Below, piece after piece: positions 1 to 6,411 of a stretch of DNA of 16,367 bases. A program made the translations under genes and the position numbers. Every line of letters starts with the position of its first letter. Positions within the stretch are counted from its first letter, which is position 1. The notes beneath the pieces are model-generated. The model did no database searches and had not been told where the DNA came from. It saw only the letters and a program-made list of their open reading frames with translations. The stretch is from Deinococcales bacterium (GTDB lineage Bacteria; Deinococcota; Deinococci; Deinococcales; Deinococcaceae): positions 1 to 16,367 of the forward strand of contig JANYFS010000530.1 in the NCBI GenBank assembly GCA_025359705.1. The letters are read 5' to 3'.

Positions 1-515
1 ATGTACGCTTGCCCGAGGGCGGCAGTGCGGGTTTTGATCTGGTTAAAGACTTGCGTTTGCGGGGAAACACCACCCCAGTGCTGTTTACTTCGGCACGGGA
101 CGGCCTAGATGACCGCCTCGAGGGGTTGGATTCGGGTGGCGACGACTATTTGGTCAAGCCCTTCCATCTGTCCGAAGTCCGCTCGAGGGTCAAGGCTTTG
201 TTGCGGCGCAGTGTTCCCGTGCGAACCACCCAACTGACCTGGCACGGGGTGACGATGGACTGGCACGCGCGGCGGGTCACGCTCGAGGATCAAGAAATGC
301 ACCTGACCGGCAAAGAATTGGGTCTGCTCGAGCTGCTGAGTACCCACCCAGGCCGTTTGTTCACTCGAGAGGAAATTATCGAGCGGGTCTGGGACGCGGA
401 ATTTGATGCCGAAACCAATGTGGTCGATGTCTATGTCCGCAACCTGCGCCGCAAACTGGGAGACGGTGTGGTGGAAACTGTGCGGGGGATTGGCTACCGT
501 TTTCCTGCTCAGTAA
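1..515 (+). CDS. Response regulator, OmpR/PhoB family (5'-truncated)
   Basis: C-terminal part of a two-component response regulator. The window opens inside the receiver domain. The reading frame begins with two bases 'at' followed by V-R-L-P-E-G-G; in this family that position is D-x-x-L-P, so the cut codon is probably GAT for the phosphoacceptor Asp (inference). Visible receiver features are the Thr/Ser of 'LFTSAR' and the conserved Lys of 'YLVKPF'. A winged-helix DNA-binding domain follows, with 'LTGKELGLLELL', 'FTREEIIERVW', 'NVVDVYVRNLRRKLG' and the final 'VRGIGYRF' hairpin. It is therefore a phosphorylation-controlled DNA-binding transcription factor in the cytoplasm. The TTG at 9 is not the true start. 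The histidine kinase starts 3 bp after its TAA stop, so the two are one operon and likely cognate partners. Target genes cannot be told from the window. Confidence 0.95.
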   Translation, partial: VRLPEGGSAGFDLVKDLRLRGNTTPVLFTSARDGLDDRLEGLDSGGDDYLVKPFHLSEVRSRVKALLRRSVPVRTTQLTWHGVTMDWHARRVTLEDQEMHLTGKELGLLELLSTHPGRLFTREEIIERVWDAEFDAETNVVDVYVRNLRRKLGDGVVETVRGIGYRFPAQ

Positions 516-518
516 GCC

Positions 519-1805
519 ATGACCTTGCGGCTGCGTATTTCTTTGGGGGTAGGCTTGATTTTGCTGCTCTCTTTGGGGTTGTTGGGTTATTTGGGTGGAG
601 CTGTGCTGTATCAATCTCGCCTAGTGGAAATCAATACCGAACTGAGCGAGCTTGCAGATTTGGCAGCACGCGAGGTGGTCTATGGTTTGGACGGCCCTAC
701 CAATCAAACTTTGCGGCTGATGGCTTCTAAAAGTGAAGTTTTTGATTTGCGGATTTATTCAGGACGTGGGGCTAACCCAGCCAATTTGATTTGGGGGCCA
801 CTGCGGGTGATGCCCAGCTTTTCCTTCGACAATTTGAACCAGAGCTATCCTTTCGAGAAAGACAATTGGCTGGTGATGAACCGTTGGATTGGCTTCCCAG
901 AGCGTACTTTGCAAGTGGGTATCCCCTTGGGCGAGTTGTACCGCACCTTGTCCAAGTATGAAACTCGGATCATCCCACTGATCATTGGCATTTCATTGCT
1001 GGCCTTTTGGTTGACTTGGGCCTTTATGGGACGCAGCCTGGCCCCGCTCGAGCGGCTGACCCGCCGTGTGGAACACTTAGACAACACCGACCCCGTTCCC
1101 AGCACCGATCAGCAAGGTGAAGTGGGGCAGCTTGCCCGCGCCCTCGAGGGGAGTATCAACGCACTGCAAAAAACCCGCCAAGCCGAACTCGAGTTCATCA
1201 CCATCGCCAGCCACGAACTGCGTACCCCTGTCACCGCGCTGCGGGCCGAACTGGAGCTGGCCCTGCGAGACCGCGCTCGAGTCCATGCTTTGCCCAAAGA
1301 AGAGCGCAACTTGCTCGAGCGGATGTTTTTGACCGTCAGCCACCTCGAGCGACTGACCCGCAACCTGCTGATTTTGGGACGGGTGCAGGGTCTGCCCCTC
1401 AAGCGCGAGGAAGTGGCGCTATTTGCTTTATGCGGCGATGTAATTGACCGAATGCAGCCTCTCGCCGTAAAAAAAGGGCTGGATCTGGAGTTTTCGGGTC
1501 GTCCCTTGTCGGTGCAAGGGGATTCTATTTTGCTCAGTCGCGTTTTGGAAAACCTGATCTATAACGCCATTCGTTATACCGAACAAGGTTTTGTGCGACT
1601 CAGCCTGCACCCGCAATACCTCCAGCTCGAGGACAGCGGCGAGGGTTTGCCCCCAGAAGTGATTGCAGGTTTGCTGCACAACCCCAAGGGCGATTTGGGC
1701 ATTGGAATGCGGGTGGTACGCGAAGTAACCTTGGCCCACGGTTGGAACCTCGAGCTGGAAAACCTCGAGCAAGGGTGCAGGATTCGGATTGTATTTGATG
1801 CTTAG
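519..1805 (+). CDS. Sensor histidine kinase
   Basis: 428-aa membrane histidine kinase, partner of the response regulator just upstream (3-bp gap, no clear ribosome site, so probably translationally coupled). Domains: TM1 about residues 7-30; extracytoplasmic sensor about 31-150, which I do not recognise; TM2 about 151-170; HAMP about 171-220; HisKA with H-box 'ASHELRTPVTALRAEL' (phosphorylated His 232); ATPase domain with N-box 'LENLIYNAIRYTE' (Asn 349), G1 'EDSGEGLPPE' and G2 'GDLGIGMRVVREV'. All catalytic boxes are present, though the ATP lid between G1 and G2 is short. The protein should autophosphorylate His 232 and pass phosphate to the regulator. The stimulus is unknown. The TAG stop lies inside the left inverted repeat of the element at 1802-1938, so the last codon or codons may have been set by that insertion. 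Confidence 0.95.
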   Translation: MTLRLRISLGVGLILLLSLGLLGYLGGAVLYQSRLVEINTELSELADLAAREVVYGLDGPTNQTLRLMASKSEVFDLRIYSGRGANPANLIWGPLRVMPSFSFDNLNQSYPFEKDNWLVMNRWIGFPERTLQVGIPLGELYRTLSKYETRIIPLIIGISLLAFWLTWAFMGRSLAPLERLTRRVEHLDNTDPVPSTDQQGEVGQLARALEGSINALQKTRQAELEFITIASHELRTPVTALRAELELALRDRARVHALPKEERNLLERMFLTVSHLERLTRNLLILGRVQGLPLKREEVALFALCGDVIDRMQPLAVKKGLDLEFSGRPLSVQGDSILLSRVLENLIYNAIRYTEQGFVRLSLHPQYLQLEDSGEGLPPEVIAGLLHNPKGDLGIGMRVVREVTLAHGWNLELENLEQGCRIRIVFDA

Positions 1806-1938
1806 AGCAGTTGCCAACGTAATGATGTCAGCGTAATGAACGGATAAATTGCTCTGCTCAGAAAATAATTTATCTGTCTGAAACACGATATTTATGATCA
1901 TGCCTTGACGGACAACGGATCACGGACAACTGCTCTAA
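1802..1938. mobile_element. MITE-like element A with 12-bp terminal inverted repeats
   Basis: Perfect terminal inverted repeats: TTAGAGCAGTTG at 1802-1813 and its reverse complement at 1927-1938, spanning 137 bp with no ORF. Inside lies a second exact inverted repeat, GATAAATT at 1843-1850 with AATTTATC at 1867-1874, and two copies of ACGGACAAC (1908-1916, 1922-1930). A diverged relative lies at 10030-10164. Ends of the form TA-GAGCAG...CTGCTC-TA fit insertion into a TA target, as in IS630/Tc1-type elements, but no transposase is present, so this is inference. The element exactly fills the gap between two convergent genes and each terminal repeat supplies the TAG stop codon of its neighbour (1803-1805 and 1935-1937). 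It could also serve as a bidirectional 3'-end structure. Confidence 0.7.
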
Positions 1939-2561
1939 TTCAGTTTTTCAACTGTAATTGTGGGCGGTAAAGCTTCAACTTCAAGCTCCACAGGATTAGG
2001 GGCGGCTTCTTCTTTAATTTTAATGCGTTCACGCAAAGAATCCGCAAATTCACTTAATACCTTCACCGAAGGCAGCATTTCTTTGGCTTCCTCGAGCGCA
2101 TGTTTGGCAATTTTCTGAGCATCGAGCTGACCTAGATTTCTGCCCTCGAGTTGCATTTTAAAATAGCCCTCCGCCAAGCGGCCCAGCCCAAACGTCCAAC
2201 CATAAACTGCGGGTGCAGTGATCAAGCCCCCGATGCCAGGGGCCACCATTTTGGCGAGGCCACGCACCACTTGACGGCCCAAAAAGCCAAAAGCAAAGGT
2301 GGCCCCCAGCTCCGCCACAATATCTTTGGCCCGTGCGGGGGACAGCTCGAAGCCATAGATTTTGCCAATGTGAACCACCATTTTCATTTGAACGGGGCTG
2401 ATCAGCAGAATATCGGCAAAGGGAATCGGTTCGGTGGATACCGCTGCTGCTAAAAGTGCCGCACTACGGGTGACATCTTCGGCATTTTGCTCGAGGGAAA
2501 CTTCATAATTCACCCGAAAGTGAAAGTTATCCAGAATTTGTTTGACGATATTGGGCCACAT
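1935..2561 (-). CDS. DUF697-type (YcjF-like) membrane-associated protein
   Basis: 208 aa. The stretch 'EPIPFADILLISPVQMKMVVHIGKIYGF' (about residues 44-71, quoted in parts: PIPFADILLISP, VQMKMVVHIGKIYG) matches the DUF697 signature of a Pro-rich PLADxxxLxPVQxxMVxxI motif. A Gly/Ala-rich hydrophobic region follows (about 80-130) with 'FGFLGRQVVRGLAK' and 'APGIGGLITAPAVYGWTFGLG', likely one or two membrane-inserted hairpins. The last 60 residues are hydrophilic and Glu/Lys rich. DUF697 proteins often accompany GTPases; none is in the window, and the biochemical role is unknown. The start at 2561 is supported by a TATTCT -10 box 5 nt upstream and no Shine-Dalgarno, which suggests a leaderless mRNA. 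The TAG stop lies in the terminal repeat of element A. It is downstream of the SH3-like gene on the same strand, 45 bp away. Confidence 0.75.
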   Translation of the reverse strand: MWPNIVKQILDNFHFRVNYEVSLEQNAEDVTRSAALLAAAVSTEPIPFADILLISPVQMKMVVHIGKIYGFELSPARAKDIVAELGATFAFGFLGRQVVRGLAKMVAPGIGGLITAPAVYGWTFGLGRLAEGYFKMQLEGRNLGQLDAQKIAKHALEEAKEMLPSVKVLSEFADSLRERIKIKEEAAPNPVELEVEALPPTITVEKLN

Positions 2562-2566
2562 GCCCC

Positions 2567-2572
2567 AGAATA
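2567..2572 (-). promoter_or_regulatory. -10 box of a probable leaderless promoter
   Basis: TATTCT on the minus strand, with 5 nt before the ATG of the DUF697 gene at 2561 and no purine-rich ribosome site between. A clear -35 is not visible. The spacing puts the transcription start at or next to the ATG. Confidence 0.45.
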
Positions 2573-2606
2573 CGCGGCAAGCGTGAAAAAGTTCCTAAAC
2601 CTTCTA

Positions 2607-2942
2607 TTAAATTTTCTTTAAGCCCCCTTCAGGAACCCAGCCCCATTGTCCAGCGGCATTTTCACATAGCCACCAATCGTCGATTTGCTCCAACCCCTCG
2701 AGCGCGTCTCCCACATGGGTTTGCAGTTCCCTCGAGCTGTAGGCGCGGGTCAGGGTGGCCTTTTCGCCATTGCGCTCGAACACTTGGGCGGGAACCCACT
2801 GGGCATGGCCCATTTTGTCGGTACACCAATACCAAGACGGTGAAAGATCATCCTGCGGCCCCAGCCAAATAATGTCGCCTTCTGCCAGCTCGAGCGGTGC
2901 GGCGGGGTCTGGAATGTGCGGGTGGGTTACTGTGAGTTTCAT
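2607..2942 (-). CDS. Small SH3-like (two-repeat) protein
   Basis: 111 aa, no signal peptide or membrane span, so cytoplasmic. Two halves resemble tandem SH3-like beta-barrels: residues about 1-58 with 'LELAEGDIIWLGPQDD' and 'WYWCTDKMGHAQWVPAQVF', and about 60-111 with 'GDALEGLEQIDDWWLCEN' and 'GQWGWVPEGGL'. The pattern of an acidic loop, a W-W pair and 'GxWGWVPxxxL' is typical of variant SH3 domains that bind Pro-rich ligands. The ligand is unknown. The start at 2942 has a strong Shine-Dalgarno (AGAGGTG, 5 nt before ATG), unlike the leaderless genes nearby. It could be co-transcribed with the DUF697 gene 45 bp downstream, although that gene has its own -10. Function is inferred from fold pattern only. 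Confidence 0.75.
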   Translation of the reverse strand: MKLTVTHPHIPDPAAPLELAEGDIIWLGPQDDLSPSWYWCTDKMGHAQWVPAQVFERNGEKATLTRAYSSRELQTHVGDALEGLEQIDDWWLCENAAGQWGWVPEGGLKKI

Positions 2943-3008
2943 AGGTTCACCTCTGGGAAGGAATGAGGGTAAGAGGGCGAGAGAGCGTGCAAAAATCTTT
3001 TGTAGGGT

Positions 3009-3025
3009 GCGGGTTTCAAACCCGC
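3009..3025. repeat. Perfect 17-bp palindrome, repeat family copy 1
   Basis: GCGGGTTTCAAACCCGC is a perfect palindrome about its central C, and the pairing extends outward with one bulge to AGGG/CCCT. The 15-base core GGTTTCAAACCCGCC recurs at 14077-14091, also between genes. On the minus strand the hairpin is followed by a weak U-rich stretch, so it could end transcription of the lysS mRNA about 150 bp past its stop. Confidence 0.6.
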
Positions 3026-3084
3026 CCTGTTTTGAACTTTAATAATGCTTTTTTCTAGCTAGGCTGTCTTTTCTCACCCTCTCG

Positions 3085-3116
3085 AGCGACCAAGCCTGTC
3101 AGCGACCAAGCCCGTC
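3085..3116. repeat. Tandem repeat, 16 bp x 2
   Basis: AGCGACCAAGCCTGTC (3085-3100) is followed directly by AGCGACCAAGCCCGTC (3101-3116), one mismatch. It lies in the gap downstream of lysS (minus strand). No function visible. Confidence 0.7.
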
Positions 3117-3139
3117 AGGTGCTGCTTTAGGGTCAAGAC

Positions 3140-3178
3140 AGCGCGAAGCGCTACCCGCCCTCTCGCCCTCAATCCCTT
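3140..3178 (-). repeat. REP-like hairpin repeat abutting the lysS stop codon, copy 1
   Basis: On the minus strand, directly after the lysS stop, the sequence runs through GGGATTGAGGGCGAG to a hairpin AGCGC-TTC-GCGCT (plus-strand 3140-3152). The block at 3145-3178 matches 4906-4932 downstream of gfh1 except for an 8-bp deletion in the latter. Both copies touch the stop codon of the gene they follow. Confidence 0.7.
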
Positions 3179-4706
3179 AATGTGGGCGCAACAACGGGAA
3201 CAGCAACACATCCCGAATGCTGCGCTTATCCGCCAGCAGCATGATTAAGCGGTCAATCCCGATGCCCAAACCGCCTGCGGGGGGCATTCCGTACTCGAGG
3301 GCCAACAAGAAATCCTCGTCGATGGGGTGGGCTTCGTCGTCGCCTGCGTCGCGGCGGGCAGCTTGGGCCTCAAAGCGCTGGCGCTGATCCACTGCGTCAT
3401 TCAGCTCGGAAAAGGCGTTGCACAGCTCGAATCCCATCGCAAACAGCTCGAAGCGTTCGGTGATTCCTGCCCTCGAGGGGTGTTCTTTAGCAAGTGGGGA
3501 AATTACCGTGGGGTGGTGCATCACAAAAGTGGGATTGATGCAGTGGGGTTCCACATATTCGCCAAAGAGTTTGTCCAAGAGTTTATAGTCAGGGACTTTT
3601 TTCCACTGGGGGTAACGGGCATCACAAAAAGCCCGCAATTGATCCAGCTCGAGCGGGTCAAAATCCAAATCGGGGACTTTGGCGTTCAGCTCACCCAAAT
3701 AATCCACTCGAGCGAAGGGTGCGCTCCAGTCCACTGCTTTGCCGTCGATTTCAAACGTGGTGCTGCCAAAAATCTCGAGGGCCAGACCCGAAAACAGTTT
3801 TTCCACTAAATCCATGATCGCTTCGTAATCCACGTAGGCCCAATACAGCTCCAGCATGGTGAATTCGGGGTTGTGGGTCAGGTCGATGCCTTCGTTGCGG
3901 TAGACCCGCCCGATTTCAAACACCTTTTCAAATCCGCCCACCAACAGCCGCTTGAGGTGTAGCTCGAGGGCGATTCGCAAATAAAAGTCGTGCGACAGCG
4001 CATTGTGATGGGTTACAAAGGGCTTGGCCTCGGTTCCGCCCGCGATGGCCTGCAAAGTCGGGCCTTCCACTTCCATAAACCCCAAAGTATCTAGGAAATT
4101 GCGGATGTAGCGCACCACCCTCGAGCGGATTACAAAGGTGCGCCTCGAGTCGTCACTCACCATCAAATCCAAATACCGCATCCTCGAGCGGGTTTCGATG
4201 TCCTTCAGGCCATGGTGCTTGTCGGGCAAGGGGTGCAAAGATTTGACCAGCGGGGTAAATTCACTGACCTCGAGGGTGAGTTGGCCCGTTTTGGTGACAA
4301 AAGCGTGGCCCCTCACTCCGATCACATCGCCCAAATCGAGCTGCTTGACCGCCTCAAAATGCTCTGGAGTGACTAGGGTATTTTTGGAGAAAAAGAGTTG
4401 CACATCGCCCGATTCATCTTGGAGATTGGCAAATGCCGCCTTACCCATCTGGCGCATCAGCATAATCCGCCCCGCCACCGCGTATTGCTGCTCTTGCCAG
4501 TGGGTTCCAGGCTCGAGGGTGGGGTGGGCTGTCACCACTTCGGCGGCGCTATGGGTTTTGGCATAGCTATGCGGGTGGGTGGCAAAACCCAGCTCAAACA
4601 AGGCAGCTTGGCTATTCAAACGGGCCACAGTTTGTTCGTGTAGCGCTCGAGTTGGAGGTGTTGAAGAGGGACTCGAAATAGGTTCAGAAGCAGGAGTTTC
4701 GGACAT
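3177..4706 (-). CDS. lysS: Lysyl-tRNA synthetase, class II
   Basis: 509-aa cytoplasmic enzyme that charges tRNA(Lys) with lysine using ATP. An N-terminal Ser/Pro-rich tail of about 20 residues ('SEPISSPSSTPPTR') precedes the conserved 'LNSQAALFELGFATHPHSY' helix. The OB-fold anticodon-binding domain spans about 75-150 ('VAGRIMLMRQMGKAAFANLQD'). The catalytic domain holds 'VKSLHPLPDKHHGLKD' (about 154-169), motif 2 'FEIGRVYRNEGIDLTHNPEF' (263-282) and motif 3 'GLGIGIDRLIML' (479-490). Length is normal for bacterial LysRS. Residue order and wording resemble the Thermus enzyme, which supports the phylum call. The ATG at 4706 is the natural start. TAGGCT lies 9 nt upstream and could be a -10, but no convincing -35 or ribosome site is seen. 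It lies downstream of gfh1 on the same strand, 225 bp away. Confidence 0.98.
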   Translation of the reverse strand: MSETPASEPISSPSSTPPTRALHEQTVARLNSQAALFELGFATHPHSYAKTHSAAEVVTAHPTLEPGTHWQEQQYAVAGRIMLMRQMGKAAFANLQDESGDVQLFFSKNTLVTPEHFEAVKQLDLGDVIGVRGHAFVTKTGQLTLEVSEFTPLVKSLHPLPDKHHGLKDIETRSRMRYLDLMVSDDSRRTFVIRSRVVRYIRNFLDTLGFMEVEGPTLQAIAGGTEAKPFVTHHNALSHDFYLRIALELHLKRLLVGGFEKVFEIGRVYRNEGIDLTHNPEFTMLELYWAYVDYEAIMDLVEKLFSGLALEIFGSTTFEIDGKAVDWSAPFARVDYLGELNAKVPDLDFDPLELDQLRAFCDARYPQWKKVPDYKLLDKLFGEYVEPHCINPTFVMHHPTVISPLAKEHPSRAGITERFELFAMGFELCNAFSELNDAVDQRQRFEAQAARRDAGDDEAHPIDEDFLLALEYGMPPAGGLGIGIDRLIMLLADKRSIRDVLLFPLLRPH

Positions 4707-4901
4707 TATCTCTTTAGCCTAGCAAAAGTAGGTTAGAAGGCGGGTGATTCGTTTTTCGTTTTTCATTTTTCGTAAAAGATTTTGGAAACTCGAGGGCAAC
4801 CAAACCCAAAAAGGGCAGGCCATAAGCCCACCCCACACAAGATTTTTAAGTTTTAAGTCGCTCGAGCATCCATCTCGTTTTCTCGCCCTCTCGTCCTCTC
4901 G

Positions 4902-4932
4902 AGCGTGAAGCGCTACTCGCCCTCAATCCCTT
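4902..4932 (-). repeat. REP-like hairpin repeat abutting the gfh1 stop codon, copy 2
   Basis: Second copy of the family seen at 3140-3178, with AGCG-TGAAG-CGCT at 4902-4914, then the shared TCGCCCTCAATCCCTT reaching the first base of the complementary stop codon (TCA at 4932-4934). It lacks 8 bp present in copy 1. C/T-rich runs of CTCGCCCTCTCGTCCTCTCG sit just to the left at about 4880-4900. Confidence 0.7.
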
Positions 4933-5408
4933 CAATATTGAACCGAAATCACCTTGTACTTCATCTGACGACCAGGTAACTCCACCGTCACCGAATCACC
5001 CGGTTTTTTACCCATAATGGCTAGCCCCACTGGGGAGTCGTCGCTAATTTGGCGGATTTCGCTGCTGAGGGTGGAGGCTTCGGAGGCCGAGACCAAGCGG
5101 ACTTTCATTTCACGGCTCGAGGTTTCTTCGTGCAAAATAATCACTGCGCCCAAATCGATGGTGTCGTCGTGGCTGCTGGCATCAATAATCACCGCCCTTG
5201 CCAAAATTTCCTCGAGTTCGTCAATATGGATCTCGAGATTCATCTTTTCCCGTTTGGTCTCCTCGAGGCCACCGTCGGATTCGTCCTCGTCGTACTCCAT
5301 GCCCTCACCCAAGATCTGGGCAACTTCCTCGAGTCTGGCGCGGTCTCGAGCGAGAAGGGCTTGTTGTCGGGCGTAGCCCTCTTGGGTCAGTTTGATTTCT
5401 CGAACCAT
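4932..5408 (-). CDS. Gfh1-like Gre-family transcription factor
   Basis: 158 aa from ATG 5408. N-terminal coiled coil (about 1-75) and C-terminal FKBP-like domain (about 80-158, with 'RQISDDSPVGLAIMGKKPGD'), the GreA/Gfh1 layout. True GreA has a tip close to 'FGDLSENAEY'; here the tip (residues 37-47) reads 'MEYDEDESDGG', the length and acidic character of Gfh1. Gfh1 of Thermus enters the RNA polymerase secondary channel and, through its acidic tip near the catalytic Mg ions, inhibits the enzyme rather than stimulating cleavage. That activity is inferred here. Start choice: GGGAG lies about 9 nt before ATG 5408 and length then equals Gfh1, whereas the upstream in-frame start at 5477 has no ribosome site and adds unrelated residues. 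A genuine greA is not in the window. Confidence 0.88.
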   Translation of the reverse strand: MVREIKLTQEGYARQQALLARDRARLEEVAQILGEGMEYDEDESDGGLEETKREKMNLEIHIDELEEILARAVIIDASSHDDTIDLGAVIILHEETSSREMKVRLVSASEASTLSSEIRQISDDSPVGLAIMGKKPGDSVTVELPGRQMKYKVISVQY

Positions 5409-5496
5409 AGTTTTTGTCTCCCAGGGCGCTTTGTAATGTAAATGCGCTGGCAATTTTGGATGGCGACATTGTGCCACATCCTGCTTGTTTTGGCAA

Positions 5497-5520
5497 TGGG
5501 CAAATGGGCAAATGGGCGAA
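5497..5520. repeat. Tandem repeat, 8 bp x 3
   Basis: TGGGCAAA, TGGGCAAA, TGGGCGAA in direct succession in the divergent gfh1-recO control region. It lies next to the phased array at 5528-5582. Confidence 0.65.
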
Positions 5521-5527
5521 AAATACG

Positions 5528-5582
5528 TGTGTAAAGAATGTGTTAAGGATGTGTAAATACCTGTATAAACGCCTGTATAAAT
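5528..5582. promoter_or_regulatory. Helically phased array of TGTGTAAA-like boxes
   Basis: Five related boxes start at 5528 (TGTGTAAAG), 5539 (TGTGTTAAG), 5550 (TGTGTAAAT), 5562 (TGTATAAAC) and 5574 (TGTATAAAT). Spacing is 11, 11, 12 and 12 bp, close to one DNA turn, so all boxes face the same side of the helix. The array lies between the divergent gfh1 (start 5408) and recO (start 5702) genes. A regulator binding cooperatively or intrinsic curvature would both fit; no known consensus is matched. Confidence 0.5.
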
Positions 5583-5688
5583 GTTTATGGGTAATCGTGG
5601 GGCATCGTAAGGTATTGGAGAGGGGCTTCCCTCGAGCCACGATAAATACTTTTGTGTACCGTTCTCAATCTTCTATTTACAAAAAAGC

Positions 5689-5694
5689 TATAAT
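5689..5694 (+). promoter_or_regulatory. -10 box of the recO leaderless promoter
   Basis: Perfect TATAAT, 7 nt before the ATG at 5702 (intervening ACATTTA, no Shine-Dalgarno). A good -35 is not obvious. The position implies an mRNA starting at or within a base or two of the ATG. It supports 5702 as the recO start. Confidence 0.6.
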
Positions 5695-5701
5695 ACATTT
5701 A

Positions 5702-6406
5702 ATGAATTTCCCCTCTTTCAACCTACGCGGAATTGTCATCAAACGTTGGGTGCTGCCCAACCAAGATGTGATGCTCTACCTGCTGACTCCATCAGGGAAA
5801 ATGAAAGTGGTGGCCCGCAAAGCCGCCTCGAGCAATATGCAGTCCAAGGTCAATTTATTTCAAGATTTGCATGTGCAGCTCCAGAAAAAACCAGGCGACA
5901 TTCATGTGCTTTTGCAAGTCACCCTCGAGGGAGCCTTGCCCCGCCTGATCACCCCACAGCGCTACGCTTACGCCCATGTGATTGCCGAGTTGGTGGATCT
6001 GCTGCTGCCCGATAACCAAGCCCTCGAGGGGATTTTCGAGCTGTTTGTCTCCACCTTGCGCGGTCTTGCCACCCACCCTGACCCCGAATGGGTAGCCCAA
6101 ATTATGCTGTTTCGCATTCTGGGAATCTCGGGTTTTGCCCCTTACCTGATTTGGCCCGACCACGATTTACCCCCACGCTTCGACCTCAAACGTGGGGGCT
6201 TCTCGAGCGACGAGGGCTTTAAACTCGAGCCACAAGTTGCTTTATTTCTGTGCGAACTGGGCCGCCATACCGTGCGCGAACTGTTGGACTTCACCCTCGA
6301 GCCAGCGGGCCGTAACCAGCTTTGGAACCTGCTCGAGCGCTATATGGGTCATCATGTGGGACACCTAAAGTCTTGGAGCGCGTTGGGGGCGCTTACCGAG
6401 GTGTGA
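5702..6406 (+). CDS. recO: DNA repair protein RecO, lacking the zinc-finger cysteines
   Basis: 234 aa. RecO anneals ssDNA and, with RecR (and RecF), loads RecA on SSB-coated DNA in gap repair. The N-terminal OB-fold is clear: 'LRGIVIKRWVLPNQDVMLYL', 'TPSGKMKVVARKA', 'LFQDLHVQLQKKPGD'. The helical domain carries 'LEGALPRLITPQRYAYAHVI', 'STLRGLATHPDPEW' and 'LFRILGISGFAPYL' (136-149), typical of Thermus/Deinococcus RecO. Where most RecO proteins then have a CxxC...CxxC zinc site, this one reads 'WPDHDLPPRFDLKRGGFSSD'; the only Cys is residue 184. Start: ATG 5702 is preceded by TATAAT and homology starts right there; the open frame continues to 5414 but those residues are unlike RecO. It is convergent with the M3 peptidase, 5 bp between stop codons. 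Confidence 0.92.
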   Translation: MNFPSFNLRGIVIKRWVLPNQDVMLYLLTPSGKMKVVARKAASSNMQSKVNLFQDLHVQLQKKPGDIHVLLQVTLEGALPRLITPQRYAYAHVIAELVDLLLPDNQALEGIFELFVSTLRGLATHPDPEWVAQIMLFRILGISGFAPYLIWPDHDLPPRFDLKRGGFSSDEGFKLEPQVALFLCELGRHTVRELLDFTLEPAGRNQLWNLLERYMGHHVGHLKSWSALGALTEV

Positions 6407-6411
6407 GTTAC

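Noticed and set aside
5409..5477. In-frame N-terminal extension of the Gfh1-like protein
   Set aside because: No ribosome site, residues unlike the family; ATG 5408 has GGGAG upstream and gives the family length.
5528..5582. Possible DnaA boxes / replication origin
   Set aside because: Boxes differ at several positions from TTATNCACA, and no dnaA, dnaN or AT-rich unwinding region with origin context is present.
5414..5701. In-frame N-terminal extension of recO
   Set aside because: It overlaps the gfh1 upstream region and phased array, is unlike RecO, and a TATAAT lies just before ATG 5702.
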